Source: Paracoccaceae bacterium
Lineage (GTDB): Bacteria; Pseudomonadota; Alphaproteobacteria; Rhodobacterales; Rhodobacteraceae
Direction of reading: 5' to 3'
DNA: 64,000 nt
NCBI GenBank assembly: GCA_026709265.1
Contig: JAPOTI010000115.1
Span: 1-64,000, forward strand
The notes under the pieces are model-generated. The model worked only from the letters and a program-made list of their open reading frames with translations. It ran no database searches and was not told the DNA's origin. Numbering within the stretch: position 1 is the first letter of the stretch; every line of letters begins with the position of its first letter. Below are positions 1 through 9,863 of this stretch, piece after piece. The translations under genes and the position numbers were made by a program.

Positions 1-126
1 TGCGCCCATAACTCGCACACAATCAAACACGAGTCAAGTGTGTAATATTGATAGGGCCGAGACGGGTCGGGTGACATCCTGGATGGGATCCTTGCGCAGG
101 CCTGATGATCAGGCTACATTCACACA

Positions 127-1704
127 ATGATGAACAATGGCAATGCGGGATGGGATCCGAGGCAACCCCCTGTTCGGCAGGCGGTCCTCTATGCGCGTGT
201 TTCTTCCAAGGAGCAGGACAGGGAGGGGTATTCCATTCCGGCCCAGTTGAAGCTTCTCCAGGATTATGCGTTGAAGGAAGGTTTTGCTGTTGCGCGGGAA
301 TATGTCGATATTGAGACGGCCAAGACCACGGGGCGGGCGGGTTTCAGCGGCATGGTGGCCTATCTTCGCCAACATTCCTGCGTGCGGGTGGTGTTGGCTG
401 AGAAGACGGATCGGTTATACCGCAACCTGCGGGACTGGGTGACATTCGACGAGCTGGGCATGGAAATCCATCTTCCGAAGGAAGGTGTTGTTCTGTCGCG
501 GGACTCGCGGTCCGCAGAGAAGTTGATGCATGGGATCCGCGTCGTGATGGCCAAGAACTATATTGACAATCTGTCGGAAGAAGCCCGCAAGGGTCAACTT
601 GAGAAAGCGGCGCAAGGCCATTGGCCCACCCGCGCGCCCATCGGTTATCGCAATGTGACCCGCCCGGATGGCCGGAAGGTGATTGCGCCGGATCCAGAGT
701 TGGCCCCTCTGGTCACCAAGCTGTTCAACTGGTATGCCACGGGTCACTATGCGCTGGGGGAGATCACCACCCGGGCGCGTGCCGAAGGCCTGGTCTATCG
801 CAAGAGCGGCAACAGGGTGCCGGTGAGCACTGTTCATTCGGTTTTGCGCAACCGCATCTACACCGGCGAGTTTGACTGGAAGGGGACGAGATATCAGGGC
901 CAGCACGCCCCGCTCGTTCCGGTCGAATTGTGGGAGCGGGTCCAGGCCGTCCTGGACAGCCGGTCGTCGCGGAAACCGAAACGTTCCAAGCATAACTTCG
1001 CGTTTTCCGGGCTGATCTCCTGTTCCCGATGTGGGTGCGCCATTGTCGGTGAGATGAAGAAGCAGAAATACATCTATTATCACTGCACGGGCTATGCCGA
1101 GAAATGCACAGGCAATCCGGCGTCCTGTCGCCGGAAGCATGTGCGCGAGGAAGTCCTTGAAGATCAATTCGCCCAGGTGCTGGGCCGATTGCGGTTTGAT
1201 GACGAGGTGCTCGAGTGGGCGCGTCTGGCCTTGCAGGCGAGCCATGCGGAAGAGCAGCAGGAACACCAGGCAGCCATCAGCCGGCTGGACGCCGAATGCA
1301 CGCGTCTGGGTGAACGGATTGATGCCATGTACATTGATAAACTCGACGGTCGTATCGATGGGGCATTCTTTGACAGGAAGTCAGCGGAATGGCGCGCCGC
1401 GCAAAACCGCTGTCTGCGTGAGATTGCGCACCATCAGCAAGCCGGGCCGTCTTATATTCACGAAGGTGTCGCCCTTCTTGATCTGGCGCGCAACGCCCAG
1501 CCCCTGTTCGAACGCCAAGGGGCACGGGAGAAACGCCGCTTGCTCAATTTTGGACTATCGAACTGCACCTGGGATGATGGAGTGATCGACGTGGTTCTGC
1601 GACAACCCTATGATTTATTGGCAGAAACCACTGCCGTGGCGACCCGTTCAGACACCGAGTCCGGGGTGAATCCCAACAAAAGTGAGATTTGGCTGGGGTG
1701 GTAG
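127..1704 (+). CDS. Large serine recombinase (resolvase N-terminal domain, recombinase domain, zinc ribbon, coiled coil)
   Basis: N-term AVLYARVSSKEQDREGYSIPAQ matches the serine recombinase catalytic motif; CSRCGCAIVGEMKKQKYIYYHC...C zinc-ribbon-like Cys set; 525 aa. Confidence 0.93.
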   Translation: MMNNGNAGWDPRQPPVRQAVLYARVSSKEQDREGYSIPAQLKLLQDYALKEGFAVAREYVDIETAKTTGRAGFSGMVAYLRQHSCVRVVLAEKTDRLYRNLRDWVTFDELGMEIHLPKEGVVLSRDSRSAEKLMHGIRVVMAKNYIDNLSEEARKGQLEKAAQGHWPTRAPIGYRNVTRPDGRKVIAPDPELAPLVTKLFNWYATGHYALGEITTRARAEGLVYRKSGNRVPVSTVHSVLRNRIYTGEFDWKGTRYQGQHAPLVPVELWERVQAVLDSRSSRKPKRSKHNFAFSGLISCSRCGCAIVGEMKKQKYIYYHCTGYAEKCTGNPASCRRKHVREEVLEDQFAQVLGRLRFDDEVLEWARLALQASHAEEQQEHQAAISRLDAECTRLGERIDAMYIDKLDGRIDGAFFDRKSAEWRAAQNRCLREIAHHQQAGPSYIHEGVALLDLARNAQPLFERQGAREKRRLLNFGLSNCTWDDGVIDVVLRQPYDLLAETTAVATRSDTESGVNPNKSEIWLGW

Positions 1705-1764
1705 GATTCGAACCTACGGTACACGGTACCAAAAACCGCTGCCTTACCACTTGGCTACACCCCA
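1690..1764 (-). tRNA. tRNA-Gln (anticodon TTG), CCA encoded
   Basis: Reverse complement TGGGGTGTAGCCAAGTGGTAAGGCAGCGGTTTTTGGTACCGTGTACCGTAGGTTCGAATCCTACCACCCCAGCCA folds as a cloverleaf; anticodon loop TTTTGGT. Confidence 0.95.
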
Positions 1765-2002
1765 CCAGGTTGAACTTCGTAATTTCACGCTGCTTGATTT
1801 GCAACGCATAATTCATCTCTTACGACAATTGAGAGTTGGAGGAAATCTACGCGCGTGCTGATTGGCCAATATCCCATTGGTGAACCGGGTCGGGTCGGCC
1901 ATTTGGGTTCCGCGGTGTGCCTGAATTTCGACCCCAATCACTGTGAGTTGGCACCGACCGGTTCGCCGCTGCATCGATGACAGTGACCTGCGGAACAGTC
2001 TT

Positions 2003-3508
2003 TCAAATGGATTGATCATAAGGGCCAATCGTGCCCTCCTGACGGATCAGTTGATCAAAATCCTCGAAGATCCGGCGCATCTCGTTTTCGCTTGACATGC
2101 TTTCGCAGACAACAACGAGATTGGGGGTGTTTGAAGATGCACGGACCAGTGCCCATGATCCATTCTCGAGTTGGCAGCGCGCGCCATTGACAGTGACAAT
2201 ATCAACAATCCTTTGACCGCCGAGACGACCATTTTGTGCCCCATATGATTTGAGCCGGTTGATGATCCGTTCGACCGTTTCATACTTGTCGGTGTCGCGA
2301 CAATGAGGGGACATGGTGGGGGTGATCCAACTCTGCGGCAGCGCGGCAATGGCATCGGAAAGTGAAGCGTCGGGCATGTCATCGAGAAACTGGCAGAGAG
2401 TTATTGCCGCCAATAACGCATCGTCATACCCACGCCCGATCGGATTTCCGAAATAGAAATGACCGGACTTCTCAAAACCGGCAATTGCGCCGGTTTCGGC
2501 CAGCCGCCATTTCATGTGGCTGTGTCCGGTTTTCCAGTATTCCGTTTGCGCATCATGGGCACTGAGCACAGGATCAGTTACGAATAATCCGGTTGACTTG
2601 ATGTCAACAATGAATCTTGCACCCGGATGTCGCGCGGCCAGTGCGCGGGCGATCAGGAGCCCGATCTTGTCCGAGAATATCGGCGCACCGGTATTGTCGA
2701 CGACACCCAGTCGATCACCGTCACCATCAAACCCGAATCCAAGATCAGCATGGGTTTCGCGTACATTCCGACCGATATCATGCAGCATTTCAAGTGATTC
2801 AGGATTGGGGTTGTAATTGGGGAAACGGCTATCGGGCGTGGTATGCAAGGGAATCACCTCCACGCCGCACCTTTCCAGAATCGATGGAACAAATTGTCCC
2901 GCCGTCCCATTCCCGGCAGCACAGACGATTTTCAGAGGCCGGGTGATGTGCACCTCCTCACACAAGTCATCAGCGTAAGGTCCGAAAATGGTCTCGTTCT
3001 GACGATAACTGCTGATCCGGTTTCCCGAAAATTCCTGCTCAATGACAATTTCGCGCAGCCGCTTCATCTCAGTTTCACTCAGGGTCTGCGGATGACGAAA
3101 ACCTGCTTTCAGGCCGGTCCAGCCATTGGGATTATGTGAAGCGGTGACCATGGCGACAGCATCGATGCCAAGATGGACCCGGCTGAAATAAGCCATCGGC
3201 GACAGCACTGTGCCAATATCGACAACGTCAATACCACAGTTGATCAGCCCAATGGTCAATGCCTGTGCGATTTGTCGCGAGTAGCTGCGAAAATCACAAC
3301 CGACGATAATCCTTGGGTGAATATTCTGTTCGTTCATCAGGGTGCCGAGGCCTCTGCCGAGCAACAGGGCACCGGGCAGGTTGATCTCATCAGGAAAACG
3401 CCAGCGACCATCATATTCCCTGAATCCCTCAGGAATGATCAGGGGTTGCGTGACGCCTTCCCAGCTGCATGTCGCGGGAATCGAATATTGCACCTTCTCA
3501 GCCGACAC
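2003..3508 (-). CDS. Phosphomannomutase/phosphoglucomutase
   Basis: TASHNPNGWTGLK phosphoserine loop and FGFDGDGDRLGVVD metal-binding loop of the alpha-D-phosphohexomutase family. Confidence 0.92.
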   Translation of the reverse strand: MSAEKVQYSIPATCSWEGVTQPLIIPEGFREYDGRWRFPDEINLPGALLLGRGLGTLMNEQNIHPRIIVGCDFRSYSRQIAQALTIGLINCGIDVVDIGTVLSPMAYFSRVHLGIDAVAMVTASHNPNGWTGLKAGFRHPQTLSETEMKRLREIVIEQEFSGNRISSYRQNETIFGPYADDLCEEVHITRPLKIVCAAGNGTAGQFVPSILERCGVEVIPLHTTPDSRFPNYNPNPESLEMLHDIGRNVRETHADLGFGFDGDGDRLGVVDNTGAPIFSDKIGLLIARALAARHPGARFIVDIKSTGLFVTDPVLSAHDAQTEYWKTGHSHMKWRLAETGAIAGFEKSGHFYFGNPIGRGYDDALLAAITLCQFLDDMPDASLSDAIAALPQSWITPTMSPHCRDTDKYETVERIINRLKSYGAQNGRLGGQRIVDIVTVNGARCQLENGSWALVRASSNTPNLVVVCESMSSENEMRRIFEDFDQLIRQEGTIGPYDQSI

Positions 3509-3513
3509 GAGAA

Positions 3514-4392
3514 TTACGGTTGATGTGTGAGAGGTGATTTGACCACGCGATCAATCGCAACCAGCCGTGCAATCAGTTGCGGCATATCCGCGATTGGAAT
3601 CATGGTGGGTCCATCGCTCGGTGCCGCGTCGGGATCGTCATGTGTTTCCATGAAAACGGCGGCAACGCCGACCGCGACCCCGGCACGACAAATGACCGGG
3701 GCAAATTCTCTTTGTCCACCGGATGCGGCGCCAAGCCCGCCAGGTTGTTGTACCGAGTGCGTTGCATCGATCACAACCGGGTAACCGAGCGCGGCCATGA
3801 TGGGCAGGCTTCGCATGTCGGCAATCAGCGAATTATAGCCAAATGAACTGCCGCGTTCACATAACAGGATTCGGTGGTTTCCACACGCTGCGACCTTGGC
3901 CGCAACCTGCTTCATATCCCAGGGTGCCAGAAATTGTCCTTTCTTGATATTAACAGCAGCACCGGACTCACCGGCGGCAACGAGAAGATCGGTCTGACGA
4001 CAGAGAAATGCCGGAATCTGCAGGATATCGACAGCCTCGGCTGCCGCCTGGCATTGATGGACTTCATGGACATCGGTGAGGGTCGGGCACCCGAATTGCT
4101 CACGTATCTCAGCAAGCACGGCAAGTCCCGCCTTGAAACCAATTCCGCGCTTTCCATCCATGGAAGTCCGGTTCGCCTTGTCAAAGGATGACTTGAACAC
4201 GAAATTGATGCCAGCCTGTTCGGAGATCGCCTTCAGTCGTTCGGCAATTTCTAGAGAATGGTCCCGCGATTCAATCTGGCAGGGACCAGAAATCAGTGTC
4301 ATGGGCCGGTCATTGCCAATCCGGAACTTGCCCACCCGGACATCCCTGCCTGGTGTGAACGCTCCTGCATCTGCCACAGCGCCTGATGCCAT
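3514..4392 (-). CDS. kdsA: 3-deoxy-8-phosphooctulonate (KDO-8-P) synthase
   Basis: LISGPCQIESRDHSLEIA, FKSSFDKANRTS, LTDVHE, CERGSSFGYN motifs. Confidence 0.95.
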   Translation of the reverse strand: MASGAVADAGAFTPGRDVRVGKFRIGNDRPMTLISGPCQIESRDHSLEIAERLKAISEQAGINFVFKSSFDKANRTSMDGKRGIGFKAGLAVLAEIREQFGCPTLTDVHEVHQCQAAAEAVDILQIPAFLCRQTDLLVAAGESGAAVNIKKGQFLAPWDMKQVAAKVAACGNHRILLCERGSSFGYNSLIADMRSLPIMAALGYPVVIDATHSVQQPGGLGAASGGQREFAPVICRAGVAVGVAAVFMETHDDPDAAPSDGPTMIPIADMPQLIARLVAIDRVVKSPLTHQP

Positions 4393-4401
4393 ATCTCGAA
4401 T

Positions 4402-5685
4402 TCAGGCGATGCGCTTGACGGGGAAAAGCCGTGACACCAAAAAGGCGATTGCCGCAGAAAACAGGCTGAGCAGGGCACCCATCTTGGCGGCATCCTGAAT
4501 GGGGCCGGTCTCGAACGCGACCGTTGCGACAAAGAGAGCCACGGTGAAACCAATTGCGGCGATGAACCCGACGATCATGATATCCGAGACGCTCATCCCG
4601 TCAGGCATTCCGAACCTGAGCGGATAGGCAGCAAGCCAGCCAAAGAGCAGAATGCCAATGGGTTTACCCACAAGTAATCCCGTGAGCACAAGAAAAGTCG
4701 GGACGCCAATCGTGGACAACAACACGCCAGCATTGGCCAGCCCAAAAAAGAACAGAATAAACTCGACCGGAACAGCCAGAAGATGTTCGATATGGTTGAG
4801 GAGATCTGTTTCTGATTCAGGTTTTGTAAAGACGCCAAAAGCACGGTCACTATGGGGGATGGCAACGATAACCGGTACCAGACTGAGTGCCGGATGGACT
4901 CCCGATTCCTGAAAAGCGAAGTAGGATACAATACCGGCCAGGGCATAGGGCCAGAAGTTCAATCTCTTGCGCATGAAAGTTGAAAAGGGGCGCTCCTGGC
5001 GGCCACGATCAAGTCGGCGTGGGAGCCAGTTGAACAGGGTGTAAACTGTGACGACGGCGGCAACCGACATCAGCAGCCAGGCCGGTGCCAGCTCGCCCGT
5101 GGGATAGAATATTGCAAGAATAAGCAGACCCGCAGCGTCGTCAGCGATAGCAAGCAGCAGCAGGAACTTGACTGCCGGATGTCCACGACCGAAGATGACA
5201 CGTCCGACAAGGTAAGAAAAAGCGATATCCGTGGCTGTTGGCACCGCCCATCCATTGGCAACCGCCGAAAAGGTTTCCGAGCCGAACAGCGACGCCAGAC
5301 CCAGATAGATGATGACCGGCGCGATCATCCCACCGCCTGCCGCAAAGAGCGGTGTCACCGCCTTTTTTCCCCGCAGTGATCCGTCCTTGAGCCAGATGGC
5401 CTCCCAGACCTCCTTGCCGGCGATAGCAAAGAAGAATGCCATCAGGATGTCGTTGACGAGATAGTGAATACTGAGTTCGTAGACGACCTCGCCATGGTGG
5501 GCATGTTTATGGCCGATAAAGGAGTTTTCCCAGAACACGCCGTCAATCAGTTTTGTATAGCTGTCAGGAGAAAGATTGCACCAAATCAGGGCAGTGACAG
5601 CACCTGCGAGCAGCAGCAGGGAAAAGTCTGAAACGACTGACCAAACATGGCGCATCGGCGGACTCCAAGCCATCGGGCAGTGCAT
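4402..5685 (-). CDS. nhaA: Na+/H+ antiporter NhaA (start could be 5673)
   Basis: GWAVPTATDIAFSYLVGRVIFG and LLLLAIADDAAGLLILAIFY match the NhaA core; multiple TM segments. Confidence 0.93.
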   Translation of the reverse strand: MHCPMAWSPPMRHVWSVVSDFSLLLLAGAVTALIWCNLSPDSYTKLIDGVFWENSFIGHKHAHHGEVVYELSIHYLVNDILMAFFFAIAGKEVWEAIWLKDGSLRGKKAVTPLFAAGGGMIAPVIIYLGLASLFGSETFSAVANGWAVPTATDIAFSYLVGRVIFGRGHPAVKFLLLLAIADDAAGLLILAIFYPTGELAPAWLLMSVAAVVTVYTLFNWLPRRLDRGRQERPFSTFMRKRLNFWPYALAGIVSYFAFQESGVHPALSLVPVIVAIPHSDRAFGVFTKPESETDLLNHIEHLLAVPVEFILFFFGLANAGVLLSTIGVPTFLVLTGLLVGKPIGILLFGWLAAYPLRFGMPDGMSVSDIMIVGFIAAIGFTVALFVATVAFETGPIQDAAKMGALLSLFSAAIAFLVSRLFPVKRIA

Positions 5686-5796
5686 CTGCCTCCGGCAATC
5701 CGATATATTTGTGTTTCTTCCTATGCAAGTTCCTGCGTACCCCCGCCTCCGGTAGCGGCCAGTCCATCAGGTGTACAGTCCCATCGCGGGATGGAC
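5676..5796 (-). promoter_or_regulatory. Structured 5' leader upstream of nhaA (candidate cis-regulatory RNA)
   Basis: On the minus strand: 7-bp stem GTCCATC/GATGGAC (5762-5768/5790-5796), a GC-rich core CCGCTACCGGAGGCGGGGGTACGCAGG, and hairpin GGCAG-ATGCA-CTGCC (5676-5690) overlapping the SD-like GGAGG and first ATG. Confidence 0.4.
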
Positions 5797-5831
5797 AGCT
5801 TGATCCATCTTTGCGGGAGCAATCACTGTGC

Positions 5832-6770
5832 TCAGTAACCTCTGTCCTTGTCGGCAAGATAGAGAAAATCCATGCCGTGCTCGCCGCGGCGGATATTCTC
5901 GACAATCACGGCGGCGGCGGTCTCCACCGGGGTATCGGCCGCAATATGCGGCGATACGGTGACGTGCGGATGCATCCAGAAGGGATGTTCACGGGGCAGG
6001 GGTTCGGTTTGAAAGACATCAAGAGTTGCGTGCGCGATTCGGCCGGATGTCAACGCGTCAAGCAAGGCGTCCTCGTCGATCAGTGCGCCGCGGCCCGAAT
6101 TGATGATCATTGCACCCGGTTTGAACTTTGTCAGAAGTGTGGCATCGACAAGATTGGTGGTTGCTTTGGTGTGGGGCAGGAGCAGGACGATGATATCCGC
6201 CTCGGCGACTGCCGATTCGAGTCCGTCTCTTCCCGTGCGACATTCGATGCCTCTCAGATCTTTGCTTCTCTGACTCCATCCGATCACACGAAAATTCAGA
6301 CTGCTGAGCATTGCTGCGCTTGCCCGTCCCAGTTGGCCGAGTCCGAGAACCGCCACGGTCGTTGCTCGCGGCAGAGCCGGCAAGAGTTCACGATGCCATG
6401 TCCCGTCCTGATTCGCGATGACACGATCAAGTCCGAGATGGTGGCGCAATGTCTGTCCGACCACCCAGGCGGTCATGCTCTCGGTCATACCGGAATCGAC
6501 CATTCGTGCGATGGGACGATGAATTGTTGGATTGTCAAGAAGCTGTTCGACCCCGGCCCAGAGGCTCAGAACGGCTTTCAGGCGGGAAAAAGGCTTGAAA
6601 TCACTGATCGGGCCATTCGGAGAGCAGGCGATATAGTCGATGGTTTCCGGATGATCTGTCCGATCAGAAATCTCGGCGTCAATGCCGCATTCTTCAAGCT
6701 GCCGCGCAAGCGGGCCGTGCCAGACCGGATACAGTTGCTCAGCAGCGGAAAACAGCAGTCGAACCGGCAT
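5832..6770 (-). CDS. D-isomer-specific 2-hydroxyacid dehydrogenase (glyoxylate/hydroxypyruvate reductase A-like)
   Basis: VAVLGLGQLGRASAAMLSSLNF Rossmann motif; INSGRGALIDEDALLDAL; ORF extends to 6818 but the MPVRLLF start avoids overlap with rodA. Confidence 0.88.
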   Translation of the reverse strand: MPVRLLFSAAEQLYPVWHGPLARQLEECGIDAEISDRTDHPETIDYIACSPNGPISDFKPFSRLKAVLSLWAGVEQLLDNPTIHRPIARMVDSGMTESMTAWVVGQTLRHHLGLDRVIANQDGTWHRELLPALPRATTVAVLGLGQLGRASAAMLSSLNFRVIGWSQRSKDLRGIECRTGRDGLESAVAEADIIVLLLPHTKATTNLVDATLLTKFKPGAMIINSGRGALIDEDALLDALTSGRIAHATLDVFQTEPLPREHPFWMHPHVTVSPHIAADTPVETAAAVIVENIRRGEHGMDFLYLADKDRGY

Positions 6771-6774
6771 TGTC

Positions 6775-7917
6775 TCAATATCTCTCCGCATGAATGATGA
6801 CATTTTGCACCAGTCCAAATCCGAACATCAGGGCCATCATTGATGATCCGCCATAGGAAATGAGCGGCAGCGGTATACCAACGACCGGGATGAGCCCCGT
6901 AATCATTGCGACATTCGTGGTCACCGTGAGAAACACCAGGCTGCTGATTCCCAACACCAACAGTGACCCAAAACGATCCTTGCACCGCAGAGCGGCGATG
7001 CTGCAAATCAACACAATGATAACGAAGAATGTGAGCAGAATCATGCACCAGATCAGGCCAAATTCTTCGGCCAATGTGGTAAATACGAAATCTGTATGCT
7101 TTTCCGGGAGGAAATCGAGTTGGCTCTGGGTGCCTTGCAGGAAGCCACGACCATGAAGCCCGCCTGAACCAATCGCGATTTTGGATTGGATAATGTGGTA
7201 GCCGGCACCGAAGGGATCCAATGATGGATCAAAAAAGGTGTTGATGCGATCATATTGATAATCCTGCAGAATCTGCCACGCGGTCCCCTGGCTCAAGAGG
7301 ACAGTCGCGACAACGCCGATCACGGCCAAAATGACAACGGCAAAATAGAGGTAATGAACACCGGCAAGGAACATGACGATACCGCCAACGAGCATAATCA
7401 AAATACCGGTTCCAAGATCAGGTTGAGACGCAACGAGAAGAAACGGCAGAAGGACCAGTGCTGCCGGCAGGGCAACCCAGACCGGGTGCGATACTTTGGT
7501 CTTGGGGAGAAGGGAATAATAGGTTGCCAACGCCATAATCAGTGCGATTTTTGCCACTTCTGACGGTTGAAAGTTGATCAGTCCAAAATCGATCCAGCGC
7601 TGGGCACCTTTCGCCGAGACGCCGATAAAGGCGTTCAATACGAGCAATCCGACGACAGCGACATAAAATGGCACCACGATGGAAAACCAAATTCGCAGGG
7701 GAATGAGAGCGACAATAAACAGGATAACGAAACCGACAAGAATTCGCATGATCTGAGGGAAAGCCCAGGGCTCAAATGACCCACCAGCCACCGAATAGAG
7801 GGCCAGGGCTCCCACGATACACAAAGTCGCGATCAAGGCGATGAGTAACCAATTGATGCGTGATAATTTGTGCGTGAGCACGACACCAGGCGACAACTTT
7901 TCGTCGATAAAGGTCAT
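6775..7917 (-). CDS. rodA: Rod shape-determining protein RodA (SEDS glycosyltransferase)
   Basis: Polytopic; GSGGLHGRGFLQGTQSQLDFLPEKHTDFVFTTLAEEFG and GIPLPLISYGGSSMM SEDS signatures. Confidence 0.95.
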   Translation of the reverse strand: MTFIDEKLSPGVVLTHKLSRINWLLIALIATLCIVGALALYSVAGGSFEPWAFPQIMRILVGFVILFIVALIPLRIWFSIVVPFYVAVVGLLVLNAFIGVSAKGAQRWIDFGLINFQPSEVAKIALIMALATYYSLLPKTKVSHPVWVALPAALVLLPFLLVASQPDLGTGILIMLVGGIVMFLAGVHYLYFAVVILAVIGVVATVLLSQGTAWQILQDYQYDRINTFFDPSLDPFGAGYHIIQSKIAIGSGGLHGRGFLQGTQSQLDFLPEKHTDFVFTTLAEEFGLIWCMILLTFFVIIVLICSIAALRCKDRFGSLLVLGISSLVFLTVTTNVAMITGLIPVVGIPLPLISYGGSSMMALMFGFGLVQNVIIHAERY

Positions 7918-9863
7918 ACGCGCTGTCGCCCTGTCGTCGGCTCTGCGGGTGGTATACCGCGCAGCTTGAGGTTCAGGAGTTGCTCGCGCACTTCGTCACG
8001 CACCTCAGAAGGATACATCTGTAGAGGGGGAATTCCACCATACTGCGCCCACATGATGAGGTCTCTGGCAAGCGGTGCGGCCTTGGCGGAGCCACTGCCA
8101 CCATGTTCGACGATCACGGTTGCCGCGTAGCGAGGAGCATGGCTGGGCGCATAACAGCAAAACAATGCATGATCTCGCTTCTCGAAAGGCAGATCCTCAT
8201 TCCTGATAATTCCACTCGTGCGTTCGCGCGATGATATCGCGCGCACCTGGCTTGTGCCGGTTTTTCCGGCAATAATGAAGGATTCATCGGCAGTACGTGA
8301 CATATAGGCTGTTCCTAACGGTTGATTGACGACGGAGACCATGCCCGCACGAATCAAATCGAGATGGGTATCCGCAACCGGCAATGGTTTGAACGGTTCG
8401 TCCGTAACTCTCTGGCCGTGTTGTGCCAGCACGAGCCTGGGTTCAACCTGCCGACCGGTGGCGATACGCGCTGTCATGATGGTCAGCTGCAAGGCTGAGG
8501 CAAGGACAAAACCTTGCCCGATTGCAGCATTCAATGTGTCTCCAATGACCCATTGTTGACCATGCTGAAGCAATTTCCAGTCACGCGTCGGGAATAGACC
8601 GCTGGACAGGCTGGGCATAGGAAACTGTGGCCTTTCACCAATACCGAACCGTCGTGCGACTTTGTTGATCTTTTCGATTCCGACCCGTTGCCCGAGTTCA
8701 TAATAATAGACATCGCACGACTGGCTCAGGCTTGTCTGAAGATCGACCTCGCCATGGCCTCCTGATTTCCAGCAATGAAACAAGCGGTCGGCAGCCTCGA
8801 GTGATCCGGTACAGGTGATGACTTCGTCAGGAGTCACCACTCCACTCTCCAGCGCGGCGAGGGCGGTGATCATCTTGAAGGTTGAACCCGGTGGATAAAT
8901 TCCCTGCGTCGGCCGATTAAACAAAGGCCGGCGCTCGTCATTGAGCAATTGATCAAATTCCTCTTGTGAGATCTTCGAAGCCAGCTTGTTGGGGTCAAAC
9001 GAAGGCACCGAGACCATCGCGAGAATATCTCCATTCTGGACATTCATCACGACCCCGGACGCGGTTTCACCCGATAGGCGCGCAGCGGCGAAATTCTGGT
9101 GCCAACTGTCAACCGTCAATTGCAGGCTGGGACCATGTTGGGCACCCGTGACACCAAGTTTACGCATAACCCGACCGCTTGCATTGACCTCAATGCGACG
9201 GTGACCGGCGCGACCACGCAAGGTTTTGTCCAGATGCCTCTCGACACCGGTTTTTCCAACGCGAAAGTCTGGAACCTGGAGGAGCGGATCACGACTCAAC
9301 GGATCGTTCATTTCCTTGGAACTGACCCTGCCGACATAGCCAACAAGATGCGCCAAATCTGCGCCCATTGGATAGATCCGACGGTCGCCAACCACGGCCT
9401 CAACCCCGGGAAGAGATGGTGCATTAACTGACACGGATGCGACTTGTTCCCAGGAGGCCTCTTCAACGATGACAGTGGGGATATGCTCCCTGCGAGTCGA
9501 GATGTCTTGCAGCAGTTTGGCCCGGTTTTCAGGGGGCAGCGGTACAATTCTGCTGAGTTTCTCCAACGTTGCAGCGGCATCGCCGATTTCGGCCCCGGCC
9601 ATCAGAATCCGGTATTGCTTTTCGTTGGCCGCCAGCAGCGTACCGTTACGATCAACGATCAGGCCACGTTCGGGGATGAGCAGACGAATACTGATTCTGT
9701 TGCGTTCCGAAAGATCCGCCAGAGCCTCTGATTCAGTGACGTGCAGATAGTAGAGTCGGCTGCTGATGACAGCGAGGGCACCCAATTGTGCGGTTCCGAG
9801 GACAAAAGCGCGGCGACTGAGATTGCGTCTCCCCAGGTTGATTTCAGGACGCATCGAGAACAT
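7914..9863 (-). CDS. mrdA: Penicillin-binding protein 2 (peptidoglycan D,D-transpeptidase)
   Basis: YPPGSTFKMITALAALE (SxxK), SCDVYYYELG (SxN), AGKTGTSQV (KTG); listed ORF extends to 10115 but a start at 9863 couples to mreD. Confidence 0.94.
   Translation of the reverse strand: MFSMRPEINLGRRNLSRRAFVLGTAQLGALAVISSRLYYLHVTESEALADLSERNRISIRLLIPERGLIVDRNGTLLAANEKQYRILMAGAEIGDAAATLEKLSRIVPLPPENRAKLLQDISTRREHIPTVIVEEASWEQVASVSVNAPSLPGVEAVVGDRRIYPMGADLAHLVGYVGRVSSKEMNDPLSRDPLLQVPDFRVGKTGVERHLDKTLRGRAGHRRIEVNASGRVMRKLGVTGAQHGPSLQLTVDSWHQNFAAARLSGETASGVVMNVQNGDILAMVSVPSFDPNKLASKISQEEFDQLLNDERRPLFNRPTQGIYPPGSTFKMITALAALESGVVTPDEVITCTGSLEAADRLFHCWKSGGHGEVDLQTSLSQSCDVYYYELGQRVGIEKINKVARRFGIGERPQFPMPSLSSGLFPTRDWKLLQHGQQWVIGDTLNAAIGQGFVLASALQLTIMTARIATGRQVEPRLVLAQHGQRVTDEPFKPLPVADTHLDLIRAGMVSVVNQPLGTAYMSRTADESFIIAGKTGTSQVRAISSRERTSGIIRNEDLPFEKRDHALFCCYAPSHAPRYAATVIVEHGGSGSAKAAPLARDLIMWAQYGGIPPLQMYPSEVRDEVREQLLNLKLRGIPPAEPTTGRQRV

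Noticed and set aside
1-126. Left 126 nt searched for a second tRNA fragment or attL
   Set aside because: No stretch matching the tRNA-Gln 3' end was found; the other end of any element must lie outside the window.
415-1266. 283-aa minus-strand ORF opposite the serine recombinase
   Set aside because: Fully antisense to a strong family match; low-complexity, no recognisable motif. Shadow ORF.
5709-6797. 362-aa plus-strand ORF opposite the 2-hydroxyacid dehydrogenase
   Set aside because: Antisense to a convincing Rossmann dehydrogenase; no protein-like features.
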